62,328 bases of DNA from Sphingobium sp. (GCA_022652485.1 JALCRK010000015.1:1-62328), one strand, 5' to 3'; shown: positions 8,033 through 17,735, numbered from the stretch's first letter. Numbers and translations are program-made. The notes: generated from the sequence alone by a model not told the origin.

Positions 8033-9217
8033 TTATACCAGCTCAAGCGCGACCGCCGTCGCCTCTCCGCCGCCGATGCAGAGCGAAGCGACGCCCCGCT
8101 TCAGACCACGATTTTCCAGCGCCGCGATCAAGGTCGCCATGATGCGCGCGCCACTTGCGCCGATGGGGTGGCCGAGCGCGGTCGCCCCGCCATTGACGTT
8201 CAGCTTCTCCGCCGGGATATCAAGCTCCTTCGCGGCGATCATCGCCACCACGGCAAAGGCTTCGTTGACCTCGAACAGATCGACATCGTCGACGCTCCAC
8301 CCGGCCTTATCCAGCGCCTTGCGCATCGCGGGCACCGGCGCGGTGGTGAACTGGCCCGGTGCATGGGCATGGGCGGCGGTGGAGACGATTTTCGCTACGA
8401 CGGGCAAGCCGAGCTTCTCCGCCACGCTCGCGCGCGTCATCACCAGCGCCGCCGCGCCATCCGAGATGGAGGAGGCGTTGGCGGGCGTGATCGTGCCCTC
8501 CTTGATGAAGGCGGGCTTCAGCGAGGGGATCTTGTCCGGCTTGGCGTTGCCGGGCTGCTCATCGGTATCGACGATTACCTCGCCCTTGCGGCCCGATACC
8601 GTCACCGGCGTGATCTCGCGCGCGAAGGCGCCGGTTGCGATAGCCTCGTTGGCGCGCGCGAGCGAGCGGATCGCATAGGCGTCCTGATCGGCCCGCGTGA
8701 ACTGATAGTCCCGCACCGCTTCCTCGGCGAACACGCCCATCGCCTTGCCCGGTTCATAGGCATCTTCGAGGCCGTCGAGCATCATATGGTCATAGACCGT
8801 ATCATGGCCGATGCGCGCACCGGCGCGGTGCTTGCTCATCAGATAGGGCGCGCCGGTCATGCTCTCCATGCCGCCCGCGATGGCGACATCGATGGAGCCT
8901 GCCGCCAGCGCGTCATAGGCCATGATCGCCGCCTGCATCCCCGAGCCGCACATCTTGTTCACCGTCGTCGCCTCGACCGAAGTCGGCAGCCCGGCGCCGA
9001 GCGCCGCCTGTCGCGCGGGCGCCTGGCCGAGGCCCGCGGGCAGCACGCAGCCCATATAGATGCGCTCGATGGCGTCGCCCGAAACGCCTGCGCGCTCCAC
9101 CGCCGCCTTCACCGCCGTCGCGCCCAGCTCGGTCGCCTTGACGCCCGAAAACGCGCCCTGAAAGCCGCCCATCGGCGTGCGGGCGTAAGAAACGATGACG
9201 ACAGGGTCGGTAGTCAT
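8033..9217 (-). CDS. Acetyl-CoA acetyltransferase (thiolase)
   Basis: 394 residues, the normal thiolase II length. The nucleophilic cysteine is Cys90 in NKMCGSGMQA; the C-terminal half has VNEAFAV, NVNGGATALGHPIGASGARI and the second catalytic cysteine in CIGGGEATA. It cleaves 3-ketoacyl-CoA (or condenses two acetyl-CoA) in the cytosol. It is first in a two-gene operon with the HSD10-like dehydrogenase, and is divergent from a TetR regulator whose intergenic region carries a strong promoter and a perfect palindrome. Degradative use (beta-oxidation or branched-chain amino acids) is more likely than PHB synthesis because no reductase or PHB synthase is nearby. Confidence 0.9.
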   Translation of the reverse strand: MTTDPVVIVSYARTPMGGFQGAFSGVKATELGATAVKAAVERAGVSGDAIERIYMGCVLPAGLGQAPARQAALGAGLPTSVEATTVNKMCGSGMQAAIMAYDALAAGSIDVAIAGGMESMTGAPYLMSKHRAGARIGHDTVYDHMMLDGLEDAYEPGKAMGVFAEEAVRDYQFTRADQDAYAIRSLARANEAIATGAFAREITPVTVSGRKGEVIVDTDEQPGNAKPDKIPSLKPAFIKEGTITPANASSISDGAAALVMTRASVAEKLGLPVVAKIVSTAAHAHAPGQFTTAPVPAMRKALDKAGWSVDDVDLFEVNEAFAVVAMIAAKELDIPAEKLNVNGGATALGHPIGASGARIMATLIAALENRGLKRGVASLCIGGGEATAVALELV

Positions 9218-9317
9218 GATGGAGGAACCTTTCTCACAGATTGCGCCCGGCGCGACAGCCCTCGCCCTTCACCGCCGCGCCGGAGGATGTCAGGGGAGGG
9301 GAATCGCACGCCAGACC

Positions 9318-9332
9318 GCCAATTTACTTGGC
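9318..9332. promoter_or_regulatory. Candidate TetR operator, GCCAA-N5-TTGGC
   Basis: A perfect inverted repeat GCCAA-TTTAC-TTGGC lies between the divergent thiolase and TetR genes. It starts three bases downstream of the -10 of the thiolase promoter, so a bound repressor would cover the transcription start. The size suits a TetR dimer. Assignment to this regulator is inference from position. Confidence 0.45.
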
Positions 9333-9334
9333 AG

Positions 9335-9364
9335 TATATTGCTTTCCCCTTGGTTTCCTGTCAA
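9335..9364 (-). promoter_or_regulatory. Sigma70-type promoter of the thiolase-SDR operon
   Basis: On the minus strand there is a perfect -35 TTGACA (9359-9364 on the plus strand as TGTCAA), an 18-base spacer and AATATA as -10 (9335-9340). Transcription would start near 9328, giving a leader of about 110 bases before the thiolase ATG. The palindrome at 9318-9332 overlaps the predicted start. Confidence 0.5.
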
Positions 9365-9402
9365 GCATCGGAGAGTATCAAACGACATACCCAACGAACG
9401 AC

Positions 9403-10032
9403 ATGACCCGCCCCCTTCCCGCCTCCCCTTTCCGCACCGCGGAGCAGAAGCAGACCGATCGCGCCGCCAAGCGCGATGCGCTTCTGCTCGCCGCCGCGCG
9501 GATGTTCAACGAACGGGGCTTCCACGCCACCTCGCTCGATGACGTGGCCGCCAGCCTGGGTGTGACCAAGCCGACGATCTATCATTATCTCGGCAACAAG
9601 GAGCGCGTTCTCATCGAATGTATGCGCATCGGGCTGGTGCGGCTCCAGGAAGCCGCCAGCGCCGCCAATCTGACCCAGGGAACGGGGGTGGAAAAATTGC
9701 GGGCGTTTCTCGTCCGCTATGCCCAGGTCAACATGTCGGAGTTCGGCCAATGCGTCATCCGCACCGGCGACGAGCTGCTTTCCGCGCAAGGCCTCGACGA
9801 ACTGCGCTCTCTCAAACGCCCCATCGACCGCGCCATGCGCGCCTTCATCGCCGAGGGCATGGCCGATGGAAGCATCGCGGCGGGTGATGTCAAGATGCTG
9901 GCCTTCACTCTCGCGGGGGCGCTGAACTGGCCCGCCCGGTGGTACAAGGCCAGCGGCGCCTTGTCCCCCGAAGCCATTGCGGAACAGCTCACGGATATAC
10001 TGGCGCGCGGTTTTCTCCCGCGCCCCAGCTAG
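9403..10032 (+). CDS. TetR/AcrR-family transcriptional regulator
   Basis: 209 residues from the ATG at 9403; the frame stays open further upstream but that would cover the promoter region and add an unfolded-looking extension. N-terminal helix-turn-helix: RDALLLAAARMFNERGFHATSLDDVAASLGVTKPTIYHYLGNKE, a textbook TetR domain. The remainder is the variable ligand-binding domain. It is divergent from thiolase/SDR and probably represses them, responding to an acyl-CoA or related ligand. A candidate operator is present in the intergenic region. The precise ligand is unknown. Confidence 0.88.
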   Translation: MTRPLPASPFRTAEQKQTDRAAKRDALLLAAARMFNERGFHATSLDDVAASLGVTKPTIYHYLGNKERVLIECMRIGLVRLQEAASAANLTQGTGVEKLRAFLVRYAQVNMSEFGQCVIRTGDELLSAQGLDELRSLKRPIDRAMRAFIAEGMADGSIAAGDVKMLAFTLAGALNWPARWYKASGALSPEAIAEQLTDILARGFLPRPS

Positions 10033-10042
10033 GGCGCGCGTT

Positions 10043-10534
10043 TTATCTCACCGCGCCCCAGAGCGAAAGCGCCCGCGCATAGCCCTGCTTGCCGCCCACG
10101 TTGAACCGGCACCAGCCGCCACCGCAATCGCTCACCCGGCCGACCACGCCCTTGGCCGCACGATAGAGCAGCGGCTCATTGTCGCCCCGGCCCTGGCGCA
10201 TATCGAGCGCGGGCACGGATACGATCGCCGTCTCCGTATCGCTCAGCAGGCGCACATGCATCCAGCCCTGCGCGCCGTCCGGATCCTGGATTTTGCGCCA
10301 GTTGCCCAGCACCTGCACCACCTTCACCGGAAGGTCGCGCCGCTGATAGACCCAGTTGGAAGGGTAATCGAGACTCGGGCCAACCCGCATCCGCGCCTCG
10401 CTCGCCGCGATCGAGGCCCAGTAAGGTGGCGTTTTCGGATCGGCGGACGCGGGATGCGCCCCTAAGGCCGCGACAGTCGCCGCTGCCCCACACACCATCC
10501 GGCGCGCTACGAAAAACAAGGGCTTTCTGTTCAT
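10043..10534 (-). CDS. Periplasmic SH3-domain protein
   Basis: 163 residues from the ATG at 10534. It has an N-terminal signal peptide (RRMVCGAAATVAALGAHPASA, cleavage after ASA) and then bacterial SH3-like segments: SEARMRVGPSLDYPSNWVYQRRDLPVKVV, NWRKIQDPDGAQGWMHVRLLS, and a second copy ending GWCRFNVGGKQGYARALSLWG. Bacterial SH3 proteins of this type are exported and thought to bind peptidoglycan or act as scaffolds. The gene converges with the TetR gene across 10 bases. No enzymatic motif is visible. Confidence 0.78.
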   Translation of the reverse strand: MNRKPLFFVARRMVCGAAATVAALGAHPASADPKTPPYWASIAASEARMRVGPSLDYPSNWVYQRRDLPVKVVQVLGNWRKIQDPDGAQGWMHVRLLSDTETAIVSVPALDMRQGRGDNEPLLYRAAKGVVGRVSDCGGGWCRFNVGGKQGYARALSLWGAVR

Positions 10535-10652
10535 TCTCACCCGTATCGAATAGCGGCAACACCCCTCGAAGCACAAGAGAAGTTTGTGCGCACCGGCAGC
10601 CCCGCTCCTTCTCCGCTTGACCTCACCCGCCGCATGGCGATAGCGCAGTGCC

Positions 10653-11651
10653 ATGCCCAAAAAGCCGCGCCCCGTTCGCCCGAGAGTAATCGTCACCCGT
10701 CGCCTGACCCCGAACGTGGAGCAGCGCATGACGGAACTGTTCGATACGGTGCTCAATCCGTCCGACACGCCGATGGATCGCGCCGCGCTGGCCGCAGCGA
10801 TGGCGGACTGCGACGTACTGGTGCCGACGCTGACCGACCACCTCGACGCCGCCCTGTTAGAGGCCGCGTCGGAGCGGCTGCAGATGATCGCCAATTTCGG
10901 CAATGGCGTCGATCACATCGATCTCGCCGCCGCGCGGCGCAAGGGCATCATCGTCACCAATACACCGGGAGTGTTGACCGACGACACTGCCGACATGGAG
11001 ATGGCGCTCATCATCGCGGTTCCGCGCAGGCTGGCGGAAGGCGAAAGAACCCTCCGCGCCGGAGAGTGGCAGGGCTGGAGCCCCTCGGGCCTGCTCGGCC
11101 ACCGCATTGGCGGCAAGCGGCTCGGTATCATCGGCATGGGCCGCATCGGTCAGGCGGTCGCCTTGCGGGCGGCCCCCTTCGGCCTTTCGGTCAGCTATCA
11201 CAACCGCCATCGCCTTCCGGAAAGTGTCGAGCGCGCCACCCACGCGACATGGATGGAGTCGCTGGACGAGCTACTCGCCACCAGCGATTTCGTCTCGATC
11301 AACTGCCCGCTCAATGACGAGAGCCGCGGCATGATCGACGCGCGGCGCATAGGGTTGCTCAAGCCCAACGCCTATCTCATCAACACCTCGCGCGCGGAGG
11401 TGTGCGACGAGGACGCGCTGATCGAGGCGCTCGAAACGGGGCGCATCGGGGGAGCCGGGCTTGATGTCTATGCGCATGAGCCCGCGGTCAATCCACGTCT
11501 GCTCTCGCTCGCCAATGTGGTGCTGAAGCCGCATATGGGCTCCGCGACCATCGAGGGGCGCGACGCAACCGGGGAAAAGGTGATCGCCAACATCCGCACA
11601 TGGGTCGACGGCCATCGCCCGCGTGACCAGGTGCTTGAGGGCCTGTTCTGA
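10653..11651 (+). CDS. D-2-hydroxyacid dehydrogenase (glyoxylate/hydroxypyruvate reductase-like)
   Basis: 332 residues. Substrate-domain motif NFGNGVDHIDLAAARRKGI, NAD-binding GKRLGIIGMGRIGQAVALRA, the catalytic Arg region NTSRAEVCDEDALIEAL, the Glu in DVYAHEPAVN and the catalytic His in LKPHMGSATIE. These are the R-E-H triad motifs of the D-isomer-specific family; the NTSRAEV form (instead of NTARGEV) suits the GyaR/GhrB group. It would reduce glyoxylate, hydroxypyruvate or another 2-oxoacid with NAD(P)H in the cytosol. The gene is followed after 59 bases by the patatin-like gene on the same strand; a functional link is not evident. Confidence 0.87.
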   Translation: MPKKPRPVRPRVIVTRRLTPNVEQRMTELFDTVLNPSDTPMDRAALAAAMADCDVLVPTLTDHLDAALLEAASERLQMIANFGNGVDHIDLAAARRKGIIVTNTPGVLTDDTADMEMALIIAVPRRLAEGERTLRAGEWQGWSPSGLLGHRIGGKRLGIIGMGRIGQAVALRAAPFGLSVSYHNRHRLPESVERATHATWMESLDELLATSDFVSINCPLNDESRGMIDARRIGLLKPNAYLINTSRAEVCDEDALIEALETGRIGGAGLDVYAHEPAVNPRLLSLANVVLKPHMGSATIEGRDATGEKVIANIRTWVDGHRPRDQVLEGLF

Positions 11652-11710
11652 CCCCTCCAGTGCTGGATCAGCCCCTCGACAAGCCCCGCCGAACGTGACA
11701 CTCTCGCAAG

Positions 11711-14065
11711 ATGCGGGAGAAGGAACTGAGGCTGGCGCTCGTCTGCTACGGCGGGATCAGCCTGGCCGTCTATATGCACGGCATCACCAAGGAAATCTGG
11801 AATTTCGCACGCGCGAGCCGGGATTTCCACGAGGGGAAGGACAGTACGCGGAATGGCGTGCTGGCCGTATATCGCGACCTCCTTCGCACGATTGATACCG
11901 ACGCCGGGCTGCGTGTCCGGATCATCATCGACATCGTCGCGGGGGCTTCCGCCGGGGGCATTAACGGCATTTTCCTCGCGCAGGCTATCGAAACCGGCCA
12001 ATCGCTGGAGCCACTGACAGAGATGTGGCTCGATAATGCCGATGTCGAAAAGCTGCTCGATCCCGACGCCCGCCCTGCCGCCCGCTTCACCAAATTCTGG
12101 GCGCAGCCGATTGTCTGGCTGGCCGCGCGCCGCAGAGGCGATGCGGTGGAGCGGACCGTCTCCCCGGAAACGCGGGAAGAGGTGCGGCACAAGCTCTCCA
12201 GCTTTGTGCGGTCCCGCTGGTTTCAGCCTCCCTTTGGCGGCAAGACCTTCACCCGCCTGCTGCTCGACGCCTTCGACAGCATGGCGTCCACCCATCGTGA
12301 GCGCCCCCTGTTGCCCTATTCCTACCCGCTCGATCTCATCGTCACGGTGACGGACTTCGAGGGCTATCCCGAAATGCTGCGGCTCAACAGCCCGCCCGAG
12401 GTGCGGGAGATGGAACACCGGCTCACTATCCCATTCCGCACCAAGTTCCGTCAGGGAAATCTGGCGGACTCGGCCGAACTTGTTTTCGCCGCGCGCGCGA
12501 CCGCGAGCTTTCCGGGCGCGTTTCCGCCCTTTACGGTGCGCGAGCTGGATAAGGTGCTTGCCCGCATGAACCGCCACTGGCCTGGGCGCGCCCGTTTTCT
12601 CGCCCGCGTGCTGCCCAAGCGGAACGCGCTGGGGCAAGCCGAAGGCGCCGTGCTGATCGATGGCTCGGTGCTGAGCAACGCGCCGTTCGCACCCGCGATC
12701 ATGGCGCTCAAGGATCGCCCGGCCCGGCGCGAGATCGACCGGCGCTTCGTCTATATCGACCCCAAGCCGACATCCGGCCGCGCTTTCGCTTTCAATCGCA
12801 ACAAGGCAGCGAAACCTGGCGAGGATCAGGACGAAGCGCCCCCGCCTGGCTTTTTCCGCACCATCTTCGGCTCGCTGAGCGACATTCCGCGCGAGCAGCC
12901 AATCCGCGACAATCTGGAAGCGATCGAGGCGCGGTCGCGCACCATATACCGGATGCGCCGCATCACCGAATCCCTGCGGGAAGAGATCGAGCGCGAAATC
13001 GAGGACACCTTCGGCGGAACCTGGTTTCTGAATCAGCCGACCCCTGCCCGGCTCGCCTCCTGGCGATCCAAGGCCCAAACCCGCGCAGCCGTCAACTCGG
13101 GCTTTGCCTATCCTGCTTATGCACTGGTGAAGCTGTCCTCGATCATCGAGGAAGTGGTGGCCATGCTTTTCCGGCTGGGCGGCGATGGCAGCCCCGCCAC
13201 GCGGGAAAAGTTTCGCCAGGCCATCTGGGCGCATGTGCGCGAGCAGGGGCTCGATCAGATGCGCGAGGAACGCAAGGGCGGAGCGCGGCCGGAAATCATC
13301 GCTTTTTTCCGCGACCATGACCTCGGCTTCCGCATTCGCCGCCTGCGCTTCATGGCCCGCCGCCTGACCGAAACCGCCGACACGACCGGCCCCGAGCTTC
13401 AGACCGCGATCGGCGTGATGCGCAACGCGATCTATTCCGCCCTCGCCATCTATCAGGAGAGCGAAGCCAGCGATTCCTATTCCGAAGTGATGATCCTGTC
13501 TGCGGAGGCAACGGCCATCGATCCTGAGCACGCGCTGGCGGAGCTAGCGGAAGCACGCAACCTCAAGGCGAAGGATCTGGCAGTGGAGGAGATGCTGGCC
13601 GGCGCGCTCGCCACGCTACCGAAAGCGGAACGCAGGGCGATGCTGCTCGCCTATCTCGGTTTTCCCTTTTACGACATCGCCACGCTGCCATTGTTGCAGG
13701 GGGAAGGGCTGGACGAGTTCGACCCGATCAAGGTCGACCGCATTTCCCCCGACGATTGCACCTCGCTGCGCTCAGGCGGCGCGGCGGCGATGCTGAAAGG
13801 GATAGAATTCAACAATTTCGGCGCGTTCTTCAGTCGCGCCTATCGCGAGAACGACTATCTCTGGGGACGGCTCCACGGTGCGGAGCGGATGATCGACATC
13901 CTGCTCTCGACCGTGAAGGAGGGCGATCTGCCCAACATCAAGGAGCTAGCCCGCGCTACCAAATTCCGCGCCTTCGCGGCGATATTGGCGGAGGAAGAGC
14001 CGCATTTGAAGCATGTGGCGGATTTGGTTGCGGAGTTGAAGGAGCGAACGGGGGAAAGCAGATGA
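11711..14065 (+). CDS. Patatin-like phospholipase family protein
   Basis: 784 residues. N-terminal ALVCYGGISLAVYMHGI is the oxyanion-loop variant seen in the large bacterial patatin-related family. The nucleophile elbow is GASAGGINGIFL, and the dyad Asp is in LIDGSVLSNAPFAPAI. A long C-terminal half of about 400 residues is predicted mostly helical and lacks other recognised domains. Members are Ser-Asp dyad acyl hydrolases acting on phospholipids or other lipids. No signal peptide is visible. The stop overlaps the start of the small lipoprotein gene (ATGA). Confidence 0.85.
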   Translation: MREKELRLALVCYGGISLAVYMHGITKEIWNFARASRDFHEGKDSTRNGVLAVYRDLLRTIDTDAGLRVRIIIDIVAGASAGGINGIFLAQAIETGQSLEPLTEMWLDNADVEKLLDPDARPAARFTKFWAQPIVWLAARRRGDAVERTVSPETREEVRHKLSSFVRSRWFQPPFGGKTFTRLLLDAFDSMASTHRERPLLPYSYPLDLIVTVTDFEGYPEMLRLNSPPEVREMEHRLTIPFRTKFRQGNLADSAELVFAARATASFPGAFPPFTVRELDKVLARMNRHWPGRARFLARVLPKRNALGQAEGAVLIDGSVLSNAPFAPAIMALKDRPARREIDRRFVYIDPKPTSGRAFAFNRNKAAKPGEDQDEAPPPGFFRTIFGSLSDIPREQPIRDNLEAIEARSRTIYRMRRITESLREEIEREIEDTFGGTWFLNQPTPARLASWRSKAQTRAAVNSGFAYPAYALVKLSSIIEEVVAMLFRLGGDGSPATREKFRQAIWAHVREQGLDQMREERKGGARPEIIAFFRDHDLGFRIRRLRFMARRLTETADTTGPELQTAIGVMRNAIYSALAIYQESEASDSYSEVMILSAEATAIDPEHALAELAEARNLKAKDLAVEEMLAGALATLPKAERRAMLLAYLGFPFYDIATLPLLQGEGLDEFDPIKVDRISPDDCTSLRSGGAAAMLKGIEFNNFGAFFSRAYRENDYLWGRLHGAERMIDILLSTVKEGDLPNIKELARATKFRAFAAILAEEEPHLKHVADLVAELKERTGESR

Positions 14066-14481
14066 CTACCCGCTGGTTACATATGATGGTTTTATTCCTC
14101 ATCTTGCCAATAGCAAGTTGTACCTATCGCCCGACATATGGGCAAAATAGCTGTCAAAATAAGAGTTACAATTGGTCTTATGACGCTTGGGCCGCCATGC
14201 CTGCTGGCATAGAGGGTCCAATGTACACTTTAATTTTCATCAATGCCGATGATTCTATTAGTATGGAGAACAAAAAGGCTAACATGTCGCAACTAGCTTC
14301 GCACATTGCTCTATTAAATAGATTTCCTGTGCAACCCTCGCTGATATTAGTTCCTAGTCAAAATGCCTCATGCCGCCGCGTGATAGATACTCGTAGAACA
14401 ATGATGCAGTACTATGGCTGCGGTAGCCAACCGGGAATATGCACCGAAAGCGCTAATTTTCAAAAGCTAATCAGAGGATAA
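14062..14481 (+). CDS. Putative small lipoprotein, low-GC, no recognised family
   Basis: 139 residues, start overlapping the patatin stop by four bases. The N-terminus is a lipoprotein signal with lipobox PIASC, giving a mature lipid-modified cysteine. The mature part contains five further cysteines (for example NSCQN, NASCRR, YYGCGS, GICTE), suggesting disulfides in the periplasm. I recognise no family. Base composition is unlike the neighbours: 25 G/C in the 60 bases 14101-14160, against a clearly GC-rich surrounding. This suggests recent acquisition. Its TAA stop directly abuts the dnaJ stop on the other strand with no gap. Confidence 0.62.
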   Translation: MTTRWLHMMVLFLILPIASCTYRPTYGQNSCQNKSYNWSYDAWAAMPAGIEGPMYTLIFINADDSISMENKKANMSQLASHIALLNRFPVQPSLILVPSQNASCRRVIDTRRTMMQYYGCGSQPGICTESANFQKLIRG

Positions 14482-15612
14482 CTACCCCAAATCCTCCCAC
14501 ATCTCTTTGAGCTTGCTGAAAAAGCCGCTCGATTGTGGACATTCGTCGCCGGTTTCGGTGGCGCGGAATTCTTCGAGTAGTTCCTTCTGCCGCGCGGAGA
14601 GGCGCGTCGGGGTCTCGACATCGATCTGCACCACCATGTCGCCCCGCGCGCCACGTGTGTTGAGCGCCGGCATACCCGCGCCGCGTTGGCGGAGCTGCTT
14701 GCCGGACTGTATGCCCGCCGGAATCCTGATCTTCACCACTTCGCGGTCCAGCCCTGGCACCTCGATCTCGCCCCCCAGCGCTGCCGTGGTGAAGCTCACC
14801 GGCGCGCGGCAGAACAGGGTCGTGCCGTCGCGCTCGAACACGCGGTGGCGCTTCAGGTGCACGAAGATGTAGAGATCGCCCGGAGGGGCACCGCGCGCGC
14901 CCGCCTCACCCTCGCCGGAAAGGCGGATGCGCGTACCTTCGTCCACACCGGCAGGGATATTGACCGAAAGCGTCTTGGGCTTGTCTACCCGTCCCTCGCC
15001 CCGGCAGGAGCGGCAGGGGCTTTCGATCACCTTGCCTGCGCCGTGGCAGGCCGGGCAAGTGCGCTCGACCACGAAAAATCCCTGTTGCGCCCGCACCTGA
15101 CCATGACCGCCGCAGGTGGTGCACGCCCGCACCCCCGTGCCGGGGGTCGCGCCTGATCCGTCGCAGGCGTCACAGGAAGCGGACACCTCGATGGAAATTT
15201 CCTGCGTCTTGCCGGTAAAGGCTTCCTCGAGCGACACTTCGAGATCGTAGCGCAAATCCGCGCCGCGCCGCTGTTGCTGACGCCCCCGCCCGCCGCCGCC
15301 GAAGGCTCCGCTGCCGAAGATCGTTTCGAAAATGTCGCCCAGATCGGAAAAACCGGCGCCGCCCCCGTGGCCGGGGCCACCATTTTCGAACGCGGCATGA
15401 CCGAACCGATCATAGGCGGCACGCTTCTGGTCGTCTTTCAGGCAGTCATAGGCCTGATTGATCGCCTTGAACTTGGCTTCGCTTTCGGCGCAGCCGGGGT
15501 TGCGATCCGGGTGGCATTGCATGGCGAGCTTGCGATAGGCGGACTTGATCGTCGCGCCATCGGCGGTCCGCTCTACTCCCAGCAACTCGTAGAAATCCAC
15601 TTGCGCGCTCAT
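14482..15612 (-). CDS. dnaJ: Chaperone DnaJ (Hsp40)
   Basis: 376 residues. J domain at the N-terminus with the HPD tripeptide ([10 protein letters not shown]) that stimulates DnaK ATPase, a Gly/Phe-rich linker ([13 protein letters not shown]), four CxxCxGxG zinc motifs ([32 protein letters not shown]) and the C-terminal substrate-binding domain. It works with DnaK and GrpE, encoded close by, in protein folding. It lies 101 bases downstream of dnaK in the same direction; two hairpins between them may reduce read-through. Confidence 0.97.
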   Translation of the reverse strand: MSAQVDFYELLGVERTADGATIKSAYRKLAMQCHPDRNPGCAESEAKFKAINQAYDCLKDDQKRAAYDRFGHAAFENGGPGHGGGAGFSDLGDIFETIFGSGAFGGGGRGRQQQRRGADLRYDLEVSLEEAFTGKTQEISIEVSASCDACDGSGATPGTGVRACTTCGGHGQVRAQQGFFVVERTCPACHGAGKVIESPCRSCRGEGRVDKPKTLSVNIPAGVDEGTRIRLSGEGEAGARGAPPGDLYIFVHLKRHRVFERDGTTLFCRAPVSFTTAALGGEIEVPGLDREVVKIRIPAGIQSGKQLRQRGAGMPALNTRGARGDMVVQIDVETPTRLSARQKELLEEFRATETGDECPQSSGFFSKLKEMWEDLG

Positions 15613-15651
15613 TGCTTCCGCTTCCCCAACCCGCCTAGCTTACACAAACAA

Positions 15652-15705
15652 GGGCGGCACCGCGAAGATGCCGCCCGTTCAATTCGAGGTGAACCAGACA
15701 CCTCG
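15652..15705 (-). terminator. Two stem-loops between dnaK and dnaJ (attenuator/processing site)
   Basis: On the minus strand, just after the dnaK stop, CGAGGT pairs with ACCTCG (15685-15705). Then GGGCGGCA pairs with TGCCGCCC (15652-15676), followed by a T-rich run TTGTTTG. The second is terminator-like. Together they would let only part of the transcription from the dnaK promoter enter dnaJ or would stabilise the dnaK mRNA 3' end. Confidence 0.5.
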
Positions 15706-15713
15706 CATTTCGG

Positions 15714-17618
15714 TCAAGCCTTGCCGCTGTCGTCCACTTCGGAGAACTCGGCGTCGACGACATCGTCGTCCTTCTTCGCCCCGGCATCGGCGTCTGGCGA
15801 GGCTGCCGCAGCCTGTTCCTTCTCGTAGATCGCCTGGCCGAGCTTCATCGCGACCGTGGCCAGCTCCTGCGCCTTCGCCTTCATGGCTTCGGGATCATTG
15901 CCTTCCACGGCGGTCTTGGCGGCAGCGATGGCCGTCTCGATCTCCGACTTCAAGGACGCATCGACCTTGTCGCCATGCTCTTCCAGCTGGCGCTCGGTGG
16001 TGTGGATCAGGCTCTCGGCGTTGTTCTTCGCCTCGGCGGCCTCGCGGCGCTTCTTGTCGTCCTCGGCGAACTGCTCCGCTTCCTTCACCATCTTGTCGAT
16101 GTCGGCATCGCTGAGACCGCCAGACGCCTGGATCTTGATCTGCTGCTCCTTGCCGGTGCCCTTGTCCTTGGCCGACACGTTGACGATGCCGTTCGCGTCG
16201 ATGTCGAACGTAACCTCAATCTGCGGCACGCCGCGCGGCGCGGGCGGAATGCCCACGAGGTCGAACTGGCCGAGCAGCTTGTTGTCCGCCGCCATTTCGC
16301 GCTCGCCCTGGAACACTCGGATCGTCACCGCCTGCTGGTTGTCGTCGGCGGTCGAATAGACCTGAGACTTCTTGGCGGGGATCGTGGTGTTGCGGTCGAT
16401 CATGCGGGTGAAAACACCGCCCAGCGTCTCGATGCCGAGCGACAGCGGGGTCACGTCGAGCAGCAGCACGTCCTTGACGTCGCCCTGCAGCACGCCCGCC
16501 TGAATGGCGGCGCCCATCGCGACGACCTCGTCCGGATTAACGCCGGTGTGCGGCTCCTTGCCGAAGAAGTCCTTCACGGCCTCGCGCACCTTGGGCATAC
16601 GGGTCATACCGCCGACGAGGACCACTTCGCTGATCTCGCTCGCGGTTACGCCCGCATCCTGCATCGCCTTCTTGCAAGGCTCCATCGTGCGCTTGATGAG
16701 ATCGGCCACCAGACGCTCTAGGTCCGCACGGGTGATCGTCTTGACCAAGTGCTTCGGGCCGTTCTGGTCGGCCGTGATGAACGGCAGGTTGACTTCGGTC
16801 GTCTGCGCCGAGGACAGCTCGATCTTCGCCTTTTCGGCAGCCTCCTTCAGGCGCTGAAGCGCGAGCTTATCCTTGGTGAGGTCAATGCCCTCATCCTTCT
16901 TGAAGCCCTCGGCGAGATATTCGACCACCTTGGAGTCGAAATCCTCACCGCCAAGGAAGGTGTCACCGTTGGTGGACTTCACCTCGAACACGCCATCGCC
17001 GATCTCGAGGATCGAGATGTCGAAAGTGCCGCCGCCAAGGTCATAGACCGCGATGGTCTTGCCGTCCTGCTTCTCAAGGCCATAGGCCAGCGCAGCAGCG
17101 GTCGGTTCGTTGATGATGCGCAGCACTTCAAGACCCGCGATGCGGCCCGCATCCTTGGTCGCCTGACGCTGGGCATCGTTGAAATAGGCGGGAACGGTGA
17201 TGACGGCCTGCGTCACGGTCTCACCGAGATAGCTCTCGGCGGTTTCCTTCATCTTCTGCAGCGTAAAGGCCGAGATCTGCGACGGGGAATAATCCTCGCC
17301 GCCCGCCTTCACCCAGGCATCGCCATTGGTGCCCTTGGTGATGCTGTAGGGGACGAGTTCCATGTCCTTGGAGGTCATCGGATCATCGAAACGGCGACCG
17401 ATAAGGCGCTTCACCGCGAAGATCGTGTTGTCCGGGTTGGTGACGGCCTGGCGCTTCGCCGGCTGACCGATCAGGCGCTCGCCATCCTTGGTGAACGCAA
17501 CGATGGACGGCGTGGTGCGCGCGCCTTCCGCATTTTCGATAACCTTGGGCTTGCCCCCGTCCATCACCGCAACGCAGCTGTTGGTCGTACCCAGGTCGAT
17601 ACCGATAACTTTTGCCAT
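15714..17618 (-). CDS. dnaK: Chaperone DnaK (Hsp70)
   Basis: 634 residues, full length. ATPase-domain motifs [54 protein letters not shown] and [13 protein letters not shown]; substrate-binding domain with [14 protein letters not shown]; helical lid and a charged tail ([18 protein letters not shown]) ending the protein. The start has AGAGGA upstream. It is the central ATP-driven foldase and in alphaproteobacteria also controls RpoH. A strong RpoH-type promoter precedes it. dnaJ follows in the same direction. Confidence 0.98.
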   Translation of the reverse strand: MAKVIGIDLGTTNSCVAVMDGGKPKVIENAEGARTTPSIVAFTKDGERLIGQPAKRQAVTNPDNTIFAVKRLIGRRFDDPMTSKDMELVPYSITKGTNGDAWVKAGGEDYSPSQISAFTLQKMKETAESYLGETVTQAVITVPAYFNDAQRQATKDAGRIAGLEVLRIINEPTAAALAYGLEKQDGKTIAVYDLGGGTFDISILEIGDGVFEVKSTNGDTFLGGEDFDSKVVEYLAEGFKKDEGIDLTKDKLALQRLKEAAEKAKIELSSAQTTEVNLPFITADQNGPKHLVKTITRADLERLVADLIKRTMEPCKKAMQDAGVTASEISEVVLVGGMTRMPKVREAVKDFFGKEPHTGVNPDEVVAMGAAIQAGVLQGDVKDVLLLDVTPLSLGIETLGGVFTRMIDRNTTIPAKKSQVYSTADDNQQAVTIRVFQGEREMAADNKLLGQFDLVGIPPAPRGVPQIEVTFDIDANGIVNVSAKDKGTGKEQQIKIQASGGLSDADIDKMVKEAEQFAEDDKKRREAAEAKNNAESLIHTTERQLEEHGDKVDASLKSEIETAIAAAKTAVEGNDPEAMKAKAQELATVAMKLGQAIYEKEQAAAASPDADAGAKKDDDVVDAEFSEVDDSGKA

Positions 17619-17707
17619 CTATGTCCTCTTAAACCCCAAATGTTTCAGCGGTTGTGGGAGTGGCATCGCTGCTTGAGGAGCCGGTGCCGCCGCCCATTCA
17701 GGTTGCG

Positions 17708-17735
17708 ATATAGGAGCAGTTTTTGTTGGCACAAG
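17708..17735 (-). promoter_or_regulatory. RpoH (sigma32)-type heat-shock promoter of dnaK
   Basis: On the minus strand CTTG (17732-17735) is followed by exactly 17 bases and CCTATAT (17708-17714). This matches the alphaproteobacterial heat-shock consensus CTTG-N17/18-CYTATNT. It would start transcription around 17700, about 80 bases before the dnaK ATG. Confidence 0.72.

Noticed and set aside
11468..13531. 687-codon minus-strand frame opposite the patatin-like gene
   Set aside because: Shadow frame, no domain; the plus strand has GASAGG and DGS motifs.
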